11,092 nucleotides of DNA from Pseudomonadota bacterium (GTDB taxonomy: Bacteria; Desulfobacterota; Desulfobulbia; Desulfobulbales; Desulfobulbaceae), in NCBI GenBank assembly GCA_009778235.1, contig WRKE01000272.1:1-11092 (forward strand), read 5' to 3'. The position numbers and the translations under genes are program-made. Numbering within the stretch: position 1 is the stretch's first letter; each line of letters starts with the position of its first letter. The notes under the pieces are model-generated. The model did not search any database, was not told the DNA's origin, and saw only the letters and a program-made list of their open reading frames with translations. This document shows, one piece after another, positions 1 to 5,712 of this stretch.

Positions 1-429
1 GGGCCTGAATCGAGCGCCTATTCCGGTCCGGTCTATCCACCTACCCAGACGGCCGGAGTGGCCTTTCAACCGGCCCAGGTGGGCAGAACTTGTCGGGTAT
101 TTGCCGAGGCGCTGGTGCAGTTCCCGGCCAAATCCTCGGGCAGGGACATGGAAACCACCATCCTGGCCGAGGCCATGGCCCGTGGGGCCGACCAGGTGCT
201 GATCGGCCAGACCCGGCAGAGCAAGGACGACAAAGGCCCATCCTTTCTCTACCTCGGCCCGGTGCACGAGTACACCTGTGCCGACCAGTGCGGCGGCTGG
301 AAATTCGGCTTTGAGACCTGGGAGAAGCAGGGTGACTGGGTGAGCGTCGGGTATCGGGAGTGGGGCAAGGCCAGCGTGGTTTTTGAGCCCCCACTGATCA
401 TGCAGATGGTCATGCTCCGTTGCCAGTAG
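1..429 (+). CDS. Uncharacterised probable envelope protein, 3' end only
   Basis: The reading frame is open from the first base of the window and stops with TAG at 427-429, so the true start lies upstream; a GTG at 58 is internal and has no reason to be the start. The visible 142 residues have a Pro/Gly/Ser-rich beginning, then a conserved-looking core starting with CRVFAEALVQFPA, a helix ending in ARGADQVLIGQ, and a Trp/Tyr-rich C-terminal half (GGWKFGFETW, GYREWGKA, ending LRCQ). The order of a Cys, then an amphipathic helix ending in 'GAD.VLIG', recalls small secreted lipoproteins of the RcsF/DUF4156 style, but the resemblance is loose and the signal peptide is outside the window. Four cysteines are visible, which would suit a disulfide-bonded periplasmic or outer-membrane lipoprotein. 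Codon use is GC-rich like that of the panBE and purL genes. I do not recognise a specific function. Confidence 0.75.
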   Translation, partial: GPESSAYSGPVYPPTQTAGVAFQPAQVGRTCRVFAEALVQFPAKSSGRDMETTILAEAMARGADQVLIGQTRQSKDDKGPSFLYLGPVHEYTCADQCGGWKFGFETWEKQGDWVSVGYREWGKASVVFEPPLIMQMVMLRCQ

Positions 430-475
430 CAGTTTTCTTCTACCTGCCTCGAAGGTCCATCATCCGCGCCAATCC

Positions 476-520
476 GCCAGACCCTTGTTGGCCCGCATCC
501 CGGCGCCGCAAGGGTCTGGC
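476..520. repeat. 12-bp perfect inverted repeat (strong hairpin)
   Basis: GCCAGACCCTTG at 476-487 is exactly complementary to CAAGGGTCTGGC at 509-520, with a 21-nt GC-rich loop that can form a small inner GGC/GCC stem. It begins 46 nt after the stop of the upstream gene. No T-run follows on either strand, so it is not a canonical intrinsic terminator. It may end or stabilise the upstream transcript, or be a REP-like or other extragenic palindrome. The structure is seen directly; the role is inferred. Confidence 0.6.
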
Positions 521-580
521 CGGCGTGACCTGCCCTACGCCTGACCATACCCATGATCTTCTTGGCAGTGGAATTGCGGG

Positions 581-609
581 TTGTCTTCGCAAGCTCTCTG
601 TAGCATAGT
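581..609 (+). promoter_or_regulatory. Possible sigma70-type promoter for the DUF77-cupin unit
   Basis: TTGTCT at 581-586 and CATAGT at 604-609 are separated by 17 nt. Each matches the consensus hexamers at four of six positions. The position would give a leader of about 105 nt before the DUF77 start at 722, containing the hairpins at 627-655. Moderate match only. Confidence 0.3.
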
Positions 610-626
610 GGGAGAGACGTACAAGA

Positions 627-655
627 GGGAAAAGGCATTAGGGTTTTCCCCTAAT
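627..655 (+). promoter_or_regulatory. Two mutually exclusive hairpins in the DUF77 leader
   Basis: GGGAAAA (627-633) can pair with TTTTCCC (644-650). Alternatively ATTAGGG (637-643) can pair with CCCTAAT (649-655) over a 5-nt loop. The two stems share bases 637-650 and cannot form together. They lie about 70 nt upstream of the start at 722. I looked for TPP-riboswitch landmarks (CUGAGA, ACCYUUGAACCUGAUC-type core) because the downstream gene is thiamine-linked, and they are absent. A regulatory switch is possible but unproven. Confidence 0.35.
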
Positions 656-721
656 AACACAAAAGATTTCAGCCCTGTTAGCAAACAACACCACTGGTTG
701 TGCCGAAGTGAAGGAGGAAGA

Positions 722-1021
722 ATGCACGTAATTTTAGATTTATGTCTGGTGCCGCTGGGCGTTGGCGTTTCAGTTTCCCAATACGTGGCCGAATGCCACC
801 GGGTGCTGCAGGAAGCCGGGCTGAAGTCGCAACTACATGCCTACGGCACCAATATCGAAGGCGAGTGGGACGCGGTGATGGACGCGGTCAAACGCTGCCA
901 CGAACGGGTTCACGAGATGGGCGCGCCGCGCATCACCACCACCATCAAGCTGGGCACCCGTACCGACCGGAACCAGAGCATGGTCGACAAAGTGAAGAGC
1001 GTCGAGCGACAACTCGGATAA
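722..1021 (+). CDS. MTH1187/DUF77 family thiamine-binding protein (intact copy)
   Basis: This 99-residue protein matches the MTH1187/YqgV (DUF77, PF01910) family in full length. The beta-strand start HVILDLCLVPLGVGVSVSQY, the segment YGTNIEGEWDAVMDAVKRCH (residues 41-60) and ITTTIKLGTRTD (71-82) are the family's usual landmarks. Family members are small ferredoxin-like-fold oligomers; some bind thiamine or related pyrimidines in the cytosol, and the role in most bacteria is not settled. The ATG at 722 is chosen because AAGGAGG lies at 711-717 just before it, and because the duplicate gene at 5359 begins at the same codon; the frame is open further upstream to 581 without family similarity. 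The cupin gene follows after 17 nt, so the two are probably cotranscribed. A second, frameshifted copy of this gene lies 4.3 kb downstream. Confidence 0.9.
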   Translation: MHVILDLCLVPLGVGVSVSQYVAECHRVLQEAGLKSQLHAYGTNIEGEWDAVMDAVKRCHERVHEMGAPRITTTIKLGTRTDRNQSMVDKVKSVERQLG

Positions 1022-1038
1022 AAAAGAGACAGGCGCCA

Positions 1039-1380
1039 ATGACGCCGGACGAATATTACTTCGAGGAAGGCTGCTTCATCATCGAGTTGCATAACACCCC
1101 GGACGATCCGGCGGTCTCGGTGGCGCGGGCCAGGGTCGAGCCGGGGCACACCACCCGTTGGCACAGCCTGGCTGGCATCGAGGAACGCTACCTGATCGTG
1201 CAGGGTACTGGCCGGGTGGAGGTGGGCGACCAAGTGGGGCGCGATGTCAGACCAAATGACCTGGTCCGCATTCCGCCCGGCTGCCGCCAGCGAATCACCA
1301 ACACCGGCCCGGACGACCTCCTCCTGTTCGCCATCTGCACCCCGCGCTTTATCCCCGCCGCCTACCGCGATCTGGAATAG
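1039..1380 (+). CDS. Single-domain cupin protein
   Basis: This 113-residue protein is a small cupin. Motif 1 spans residues 36-56: Gly36-His37, His42, Glu49 and Gly56 in GHTTRWHSLAG...ERYLIVQG. Motif 2 covers about 73-88 with PPGCRQRITN. In the classical second motif (P-x-G-x2-H-x3-N) a histidine is expected at position 84; here it is Gln84. Motif 1 also carries a spaced H-x4-H instead of H-x-H, so metal binding, if any, would be atypical. No substrate can be named. The ATG at 1039 gives a complete cupin fold and follows the DUF77 stop by 17 nt; the ribosome-binding site is weak (GAGACAGG, 1026-1033), which suggests translational coupling or operon reading from the upstream gene. A hairpin lies 27 nt after the stop. 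Confidence 0.85.
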   Translation: MTPDEYYFEEGCFIIELHNTPDDPAVSVARARVEPGHTTRWHSLAGIEERYLIVQGTGRVEVGDQVGRDVRPNDLVRIPPGCRQRITNTGPDDLLLFAICTPRFIPAAYRDLE

Positions 1381-1406
1381 GTGGTGCTCTTCATCACCGC
1401 CTTCAC

Positions 1407-1427
1407 ATGGCCCCGCGGCCGGGCCAT
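1407..1427 (+). terminator. Possible transcript-end hairpin after the cupin gene
   Basis: ATGGCCC (1407-1413) pairs perfectly with GGGCCAT (1421-1427) over a 7-nt loop, 27 nt after the cupin stop. There is no immediate T-run, although CCCCTTTT follows at 1440-1447. It could stop or stabilise the DUF77-cupin mRNA. It also marks the point where the sequence changes into the transposase remnant. Confidence 0.35.
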
Positions 1428-1439
1428 CCGGGAGACGAT

Positions 1440-1661
1440 CCCCTTTTGGGAACCTCCTGCAACGCTGTCCTGACCCAATGCTGGATCGCCTTGTGTGTCT
1501 ATCTCATGCTGGCTTACCTGAAATTCAAAGCCAAATTCGGCAGTTCCATGCAACAGATACTCCGATTGCTGCAGCTCAATCTGTTCGCCAAAAGAAATTT
1601 GTTCGAACTCTTTAAACCACCATCACCGCAACATACCGTTTCTCCACAAATCTTACTGTGG
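1440..1661 (+). mobile_element. IS4-family transposase, C-terminal remnant
   Basis: In the frame that includes 1446-1448, the translation reads LLGTSCNAVLTQCWIALC, then VYLMLAYLKFKAKFGSS, then MQQILRLLQLNLFAKRN followed by LFELFKPP. This is the characteristic C-terminal end of IS4-type DDE transposases (DUF4372/DDE_Tnp_1 group; typical members read 'FLGTS.NAV.TQIWIAL..YLLL.YLKF', then 'LQQILRLLQLNLFERRDL'). Similarity starts abruptly near 1440 and fades near QILLW at 1661. The catalytic DDE core and the whole N-terminal part are absent. The frame lacks a start codon belonging to it and runs into the opposing autotransporter end. A small inverted repeat TCCACA/TGTGGA (1643-1648, 1657-1662) sits at the end and might be left from the IS terminus. 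It is inert. Its position between the cupin gene and the 3' end of the autotransporter marks an old insertion or recombination edge. Confidence 0.75.
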
Positions 1662-1689
1662 AAAATCTGTGAGACAGCTCTGAGATCGT

Positions 1690-4600
1690 CTAAAAAACAT
1701 ACTTCACCCCAGCCATGGCACCATAACTGTTATAGCTGTTCGCACCCCACTGATCGCCCACATGTCCCCACAACTGCCAGTGCCTGACAATTTCGGTCTG
1801 TAGCCCGATCTTTAATTCATACCGGCTGTCCGGCGCGCCGTCGCTCACGGTCGCACCATCGAAATCCAAGCTGTTGTTCGCGGTGCTGTGCCACCAGTTC
1901 GCCTCGATGAACGGTTGCATGCCGTTGTCTTCCAGCTTGCTGCGGCTGTAAAACCGTACTCCAAGGCGGGAAACGAGACCGTTGCCGTCACCATTGCTCA
2001 CCCTGGTGCCGTTCGCCTCCACATGGTCATCCGAGCTGTAGAAGGTATACGCCAACTGCGCTTGCGGTTCGATCATCCATTGCCGTGTCTCGCCGTCGTG
2101 CGCGATGAAGGCATAGCCGCCCTCGATCGATATGATCTCTCCATGGCTGTTATAGGTTTCTTTCGTCAGACCGTTGCCTTGAACCGTATTGTCGAACCAG
2201 TTGAACATCGCCCAGACGTCGATGTAAGGACCGACAGGCAGTTTATCGTTGCCGTACCAAGTACCGTACACGCCGACCCCGTATCCTTCGACATCACCAG
2301 AGGCTTTGCGGGCTATGCCGTTGCCGGTAAAGCGTACATCGGTCGCCTCGGCATACGTGTCGCTTTTGGCGTACGCTCCCATCACGCCGAGGTGATACCG
2401 GCTGTTGCCACCGGTCCACTGCGCAATATCACCGCCAATGTGCACCAAGCTGGTATTTGTTTCCATATCGATGCGGCCGCCGGCGCTTTCACTGTCGGTG
2501 GTGCTGGCCAACACCCGCCCCCAAACCGCCGGCACATAGTCTTTCTTGCGCTTTTCATCCTGACCGTACGTTTCGGTATACTGCGGCTCACCCAGGCGAT
2601 CATGCAAGGTATGGATGAACATGCTGTTGGCCGCCGCCATATTGCGCACATACAGATAGGGTTCCGGACGTTGCGCCACGCTGCCGTCGGGGCCGTAAAG
2701 CGTGCGGAGATACCAGTTGCCGTCGGCCGAGTCGCTGCCGACCCCGTTCTGATAGAGATCATATTCGTACAGACCGACCGCCACGCGGTTATTCAGGCGG
2801 AAAACATCGGATGCCGACTGGGTGCTGTCGGTCACCCGCACCAACTCGATGCCGTTACCGACTGTTTGCGCGCCAGTGCCGCCGACATTCTTGACGTTAA
2901 TAAGCGTCGGGCCATTGCCCATTTGCGTACTGTCAACGACGAGCATGTCGCTTTGACTGTTGGCGCCTCCTTCGTTCAAGACCGTATCGAGCAACAATCG
3001 GCCGCCGCTGATGTACTTGCCGGGGATATACAGCACGTCACCCACCGCACCATTAGCATCGCCCATATCGATGACACCGTTGTTGGTAAAGGTGGCAACC
3101 CCCAACAGTTTGGCTTGCACCGCGCCCTTCAGCCCCATTGTGTTGACGGCGTAACCAGTGGAGTACTCGCCGTCATGGTTGACCTGCGTAGCGGCAGGGT
3201 TGTTGAGCAGGTTAATCGTGCCGTTATTGACGATGGCGTTGTTGCCGCTGGTTCCCAGATCGCTGACCGCCACTGCCAGCTCACGCACATTGCCCGTGCC
3301 GTCTATGTCAGCGACATTACGCATGTTCCACGTGCCATTGTTGGTCAGCGTGGTGGTTGACGTCTGGGCGGTAACGCTACCGGTCATCTGGCCATTGTTG
3401 GTGATATCCAGCGTACCGGTGGGCGAGGTGGCATCGCCGATGATGGCTCGCTCGCTCAATGCACCGATCACGCCGTTATTGAGGATGGTTTGGGCGGCCC
3501 CCCCAGTCACCACCGCTGCCGAGCCGATTCCCCAGCCGCCATGCACCTGGCCGCTGTTGGTCACGGAGACATTGCCGGCATTGCCGGTGGAGGAGGAATC
3601 ACTCGTCGCCAGAATGCCGTCGGAAGCGCTTCCCTGGGTTGAAATGCTGCCGCTGTTGGTCACGGAGATATTGCCGGCATTGCCGGTGGCGGTGGAGGAG
3701 GAATCACTCGTCGCCAGAATGCCGTCGGAGGCGCTTCCCTGGGTTGAAATGCTGCCGCTGTTGGTCACGGAGATATTGCCGGCATTGCCGGTGGAGGAGG
3801 AATCACTCGTCGCCAGAATGCCGTCGGAGGCGCTTCCCTGGGTTGAAATGCCGCCGCTGTTGGTCAGGTCGATGTCAGCGGCCGCGCCGGCACCGATGGT
3901 CGTGGTATGAATGTAAATGCCATTGCTGGCATCATCGAGGCTGGTCGTCCTGCCCTGCGTTGAGATGTCGCCGGAATTGACGACCGTCACGAGCCCGGCC
4001 TGATTATCGGCATCGGAATTGCCGGACACTTCTATCCCGTGGCTGGCGAGTCCTGTGGTTGTCACTTTGCCGGAATTGACCAGTTTGATGGTGCCGCTGC
4101 CAACTGTCCCGTCGTTTCCAACTATCCCGACGTTTCCAGTTGTCTTGTCTTTCCCGTCGTCTCCAACCGCGAGACTGATTCCATCGGCATTGTTCCCTAC
4201 GGTCTCGACGGTCGCCCCGGTCGTCAGATCAATCGTGCCCACCTGTGGGATGGTGGAATCTTGGGTAAAGGCCCTGATACCGGCGTTGGCTTTGGCCGGA
4301 TCAACGGTGTCGCCGCCTGAATTGGTATTGTCCAGCAAAACCGTGACGCCGGAACCGATATTGCCGAACACGTCACCGCTGCCGAGGCGGCGGTTGATGG
4401 CGGTGCCGTTACCAACGGAATCGGCGGCAAGTGAATCGATCAAAATGCCGTTGCCGCCCTTGACGCTGACGGTGCCGGTACTCTGCATGTTCAGCGTTGC
4501 CGTGCCTCCGTTTTGCGTCGTTGTTTCCACCCCGTCTTGGTTGTTGGCATTGTCCGTATAGTTGGTGAGGTTAAAATTGCCGGTGATAGTGGTGGTCGCG

Positions 4601-5121
4601 TTGCCGGTGCCTTTATTGTTAACCAGGGTGCCGCCGCCGCCATAGACTGTGATGGTGTTGGTGCCTTCCAGCGTCAGCGAGGCGTCACCAGTCAGCCTCC
4701 TCACGCCGGCGTTGTTGGCGGGACCAAGCACTACGTTGATGCCGAGCGAAGGCGACGTCGTATTGTTATTGACAATCGTAAGGTTGCTGATCGTGGCGGA
4801 AGCATTGCCACCCGACACTGTACCGGAGCCCGCCGTCAACATGGACACGCGCACCCCCTCGGCAGCCGGGCCGCCGGAGCTAACCGTGATGGTCGACGGT
4901 ATGCTCCTTGTCATATCCTCCCCCTGCAAGGTCAGAGTCGCATTCTCCGCGCCGACATTGGCACTGCAGAGCGCCGTGGCGGTGTAATCACCCGCAGCGA
5001 GGTTGCAAGTGGCCGCCTGCACGCCTCCTGCCCTGGTCATGCCGAGAATGAGGAAGAATACGGCGAGACATACTGTCTTCCAGGAATAACGTTGGTCATC
5101 CTGATCTGCTGACAACTGCAT
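1690..5121 (-). CDS. Type Va autotransporter with pertactin-like passenger
   Basis: This is a 1143-residue protein. ATG at 5121 is chosen because GGAAGGAG (5128-5135, minus strand) lies 6 nt upstream and because it yields a signal peptide: Lys15, a hydrophobic run VCLAVFFLILG, and a likely cleavage after VQA at about residue 36. The passenger (about 37-700) is rich in Gly, Thr, Ser and Asn with recurring 'N.G.I.T.G' and 'LTNNGT' rungs, as expected of a right-handed beta-helix. A 33-residue tandem repeat block occupies about 424-524. About 700-806, ending in VGLYEYDLYQNG...WYLR, resembles the pertactin-type autochaperone region. A helical linker with RNMAAANSMFIHTLHDRLG follows, then the 12-stranded barrel (about 866-1143) from WGRVLAS to the terminal GVKYVF, whose last Phe is the usual BAM recognition residue. 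It would be secreted by Sec and BAM and displayed on, or released from, the surface; adhesion is a common role but the ligand is unknown. Cys39 and Cys52 form an N-terminal pair, unusual for passengers. No protease triad was recognised. The gene stands alone, facing away from the DUF77 pseudogene. Confidence 0.93.
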   Translation of the reverse strand: MQLSADQDDQRYSWKTVCLAVFFLILGMTRAGGVQAATCNLAAGDYTATALCSANVGAENATLTLQGEDMTRSIPSTITVSSGGPAAEGVRVSMLTAGSGTVSGGNASATISNLTIVNNNTTSPSLGINVVLGPANNAGVRRLTGDASLTLEGTNTITVYGGGGTLVNNKGTGNATTTITGNFNLTNYTDNANNQDGVETTTQNGGTATLNMQSTGTVSVKGGNGILIDSLAADSVGNGTAINRRLGSGDVFGNIGSGVTVLLDNTNSGGDTVDPAKANAGIRAFTQDSTIPQVGTIDLTTGATVETVGNNADGISLAVGDDGKDKTTGNVGIVGNDGTVGSGTIKLVNSGKVTTTGLASHGIEVSGNSDADNQAGLVTVVNSGDISTQGRTTSLDDASNGIYIHTTTIGAGAAADIDLTNSGGISTQGSASDGILATSDSSSTGNAGNISVTNSGSISTQGSASDGILATSDSSSTATGNAGNISVTNSGSISTQGSASDGILATSDSSSTGNAGNVSVTNSGQVHGGWGIGSAAVVTGGAAQTILNNGVIGALSERAIIGDATSPTGTLDITNNGQMTGSVTAQTSTTTLTNNGTWNMRNVADIDGTGNVRELAVAVSDLGTSGNNAIVNNGTINLLNNPAATQVNHDGEYSTGYAVNTMGLKGAVQAKLLGVATFTNNGVIDMGDANGAVGDVLYIPGKYISGGRLLLDTVLNEGGANSQSDMLVVDSTQMGNGPTLINVKNVGGTGAQTVGNGIELVRVTDSTQSASDVFRLNNRVAVGLYEYDLYQNGVGSDSADGNWYLRTLYGPDGSVAQRPEPYLYVRNMAAANSMFIHTLHDRLGEPQYTETYGQDEKRKKDYVPAVWGRVLASTTDSESAGGRIDMETNTSLVHIGGDIAQWTGGNSRYHLGVMGAYAKSDTYAEATDVRFTGNGIARKASGDVEGYGVGVYGTWYGNDKLPVGPYIDVWAMFNWFDNTVQGNGLTKETYNSHGEIISIEGGYAFIAHDGETRQWMIEPQAQLAYTFYSSDDHVEANGTRVSNGDGNGLVSRLGVRFYSRSKLEDNGMQPFIEANWWHSTANNSLDFDGATVSDGAPDSRYELKIGLQTEIVRHWQLWGHVGDQWGANSYNSYGAMAGVKYVF
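3551..3853 (-). repeat. Tandem 99-bp repeats in the autotransporter passenger
   Basis: Three consecutive units occupy 3551-3649 (99 nt), 3650-3754 (105 nt) and 3755-3853 (99 nt). They differ at only a few positions (for example GACATTG versus GATATTG and GGAAGCG versus GGAGGCG); the middle unit has an extra 6 nt (GCGGTG), adding Thr-Ala. Each unit keeps the reading frame and encodes a 33-residue rung set built from NISVTNSGSISTQG and SASDGILATSDSSSTGNAG. More diverged versions continue upstream in the protein (ISTQGRTTSLDDASNGIYIH). The near identity suggests recent amplification, which could alter passenger length between strains. Confidence 0.9.
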
Positions 5122-5154
5122 AACATTCTCCTTCCCACGTAAATGAAACAGAAT

Positions 5155-5172
5155 TGTCACATCCATGTCACA
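5155..5172 (-). promoter_or_regulatory. Direct repeat TGTCACA spaced one helical turn
   Basis: TGTCACA occurs at 5155-5161 and again at 5166-5172, exactly 11 nt apart (TGTGACA-TGGA-TGTGACA on the coding strand of the autotransporter). They lie 34-51 nt upstream of the start codon. One-turn direct repeats are a common layout for dimeric activator or repressor sites. TGTGA is also a CRP/FNR-like half-site, but here the halves are direct, not inverted. Function is inferred only. Confidence 0.3.
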
Positions 5173-5177
5173 CCACA

Positions 5178-5204
5178 GCCTGTCATCAAGCAGGCCGTTG
5201 CCTG
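5178..5204 (-). promoter_or_regulatory. Three-arm alternative stem in the autotransporter leader
   Basis: The plus strand shows GCCTG (5178-5182), CAGGC (5191-5195) and GCCTG (5200-5204). The middle arm can pair with either outer arm, giving two exclusive small stems (loops of 8 and 4 nt). In the minus-strand mRNA this would sit about 57-83 nt before the autotransporter start. Stems of 5 bp are short, so this could be chance. Confidence 0.25.
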
Positions 5205-5251
5205 AAAACAGCCCTTCTCGGCGCCATCCCCTTGTAGCCAATCAGGCAGTT

Positions 5252-5281
5252 ACTATACACCTTAACCCATGGAGTTGTCTT
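5252..5281 (-). promoter_or_regulatory. Candidate promoter for the autotransporter
   Basis: Read on the minus strand, AAGACA (5276-5281) and TATAGT (5252-5257) are 18 nt apart and match the sigma70 hexamers at four and five positions. Transcription would begin near 5245, giving a leader of about 124 nt. The -35 box is one arm of an inverted repeat, TGTCTT-AAAAA-AAGACA (5276-5292), which could be an operator or simply an AT-rich bend. Confidence 0.4.
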
Positions 5282-5358
5282 AAAAAAAGACAGAGTATGC
5301 CACTATTACAAACAGACAACCGCCGCCCTGGCGCTTGCAGGGCAAAGGTGGAAGAAAC

Positions 5359-5644
5359 ATGCATGTGATTCTGGAGTTATGTCTGGTGCCGCTGGGCGTT
5401 GGCGTTTCTGTTTCCCAATACGTGGCCGAATGCCACCGGGGCTGCAAGAAGCCGGGCTGAAGTCGCAACTGCGCGCCTACGGCCCAATATCGAAGGCGAG
5501 TGGGACGCGGTCAAGCGATGCCACGAACGGGTCCACGAGATGGGCGCGCCACGCATCACCACCACCATCAAACTCGGCACCCGTACCGACCGGGACCAGA
5601 GCATGGCCGACAAGGTGCAAAGCGTCGAGCGACAACTCGGATAA
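5359..5644 (+). pseudogene. Frameshifted second copy of the DUF77 thiamine-binding gene
   Basis: This is a near copy of the gene at 722-1021, alignable from ATG to TAA with about 21 base differences over 286 aligned bases (hand count, about 93% identity). Relative to the intact copy it lacks one T in CCGGG(T)GCTG near 5442 and one A in ACGGC(A)CCAAT near 5485, and has a 12-nt in-frame deletion near 5512 between two copies of GACGCGGT, removing four residues of the conserved GEWDAVMDAVKRC segment. The first frameshift leads to TGA at 5458-5460 after 33 codons. Most substitutions are at third positions and silent; amino-acid changes are few (for example His to Arg, Asn to Asp, Val to Ala). The two copies thus diverged under selection before the lesions, or the single-base gaps are sequencing errors. 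The start keeps a GGTGGAAG Shine-Dalgarno. Homology stops at the ends of the gene; no cupin follows here. Confidence 0.88.
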
Positions 5645-5669
5645 GCCCGGCTTTTCGGAACATTGCCCA

Positions 5670-5706
5670 CGGCGCGAAGCGGAAAACCTCCGTGACAGTG
5701 GCGCCG
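5670..5706. terminator. Possible bidirectional hairpin between converging genes
   Basis: CGGCGC (5670-5675) pairs with GCGCCG (5701-5706), and inside it CGGA (5680-5683) pairs with TCCG (5689-5692). The structure lies between the end of the DUF77 pseudogene and the end of panB, which converge here. No T-run follows on either strand, so this is a weak candidate for transcription end. Confidence 0.25.
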
Positions 5707-5712
5707 TTCTGC

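Noticed and set aside
476..520. Integron attC site
   Set aside because: The perfect symmetric stem lacks the attC R/L box core (GTTRRRY) and the bulged bases, and no integrase or cassette array is near.
610..721. TPP riboswitch before the DUF77 gene
   Set aside because: The conserved TPP-riboswitch core sequences are not present; only generic hairpins are seen.
1888..3360. 490-residue plus-strand ORF opposite the autotransporter
   Set aside because: It is antisense to the barrel and autochaperone regions, has no recognisable domains and no Shine-Dalgarno; the minus strand gives a complete autotransporter.
3551..3853. Repeat block considered as a CRISPR array
   Set aside because: Units are contiguous 99-105 bp tandem coding repeats with no unique spacers, and stay in frame in the autotransporter.
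3158..3910. 250-residue plus-strand ORF with repeated Leu/Pro/Glu blocks
   Set aside because: The repeats are merely the antisense of the 99-bp passenger repeats.
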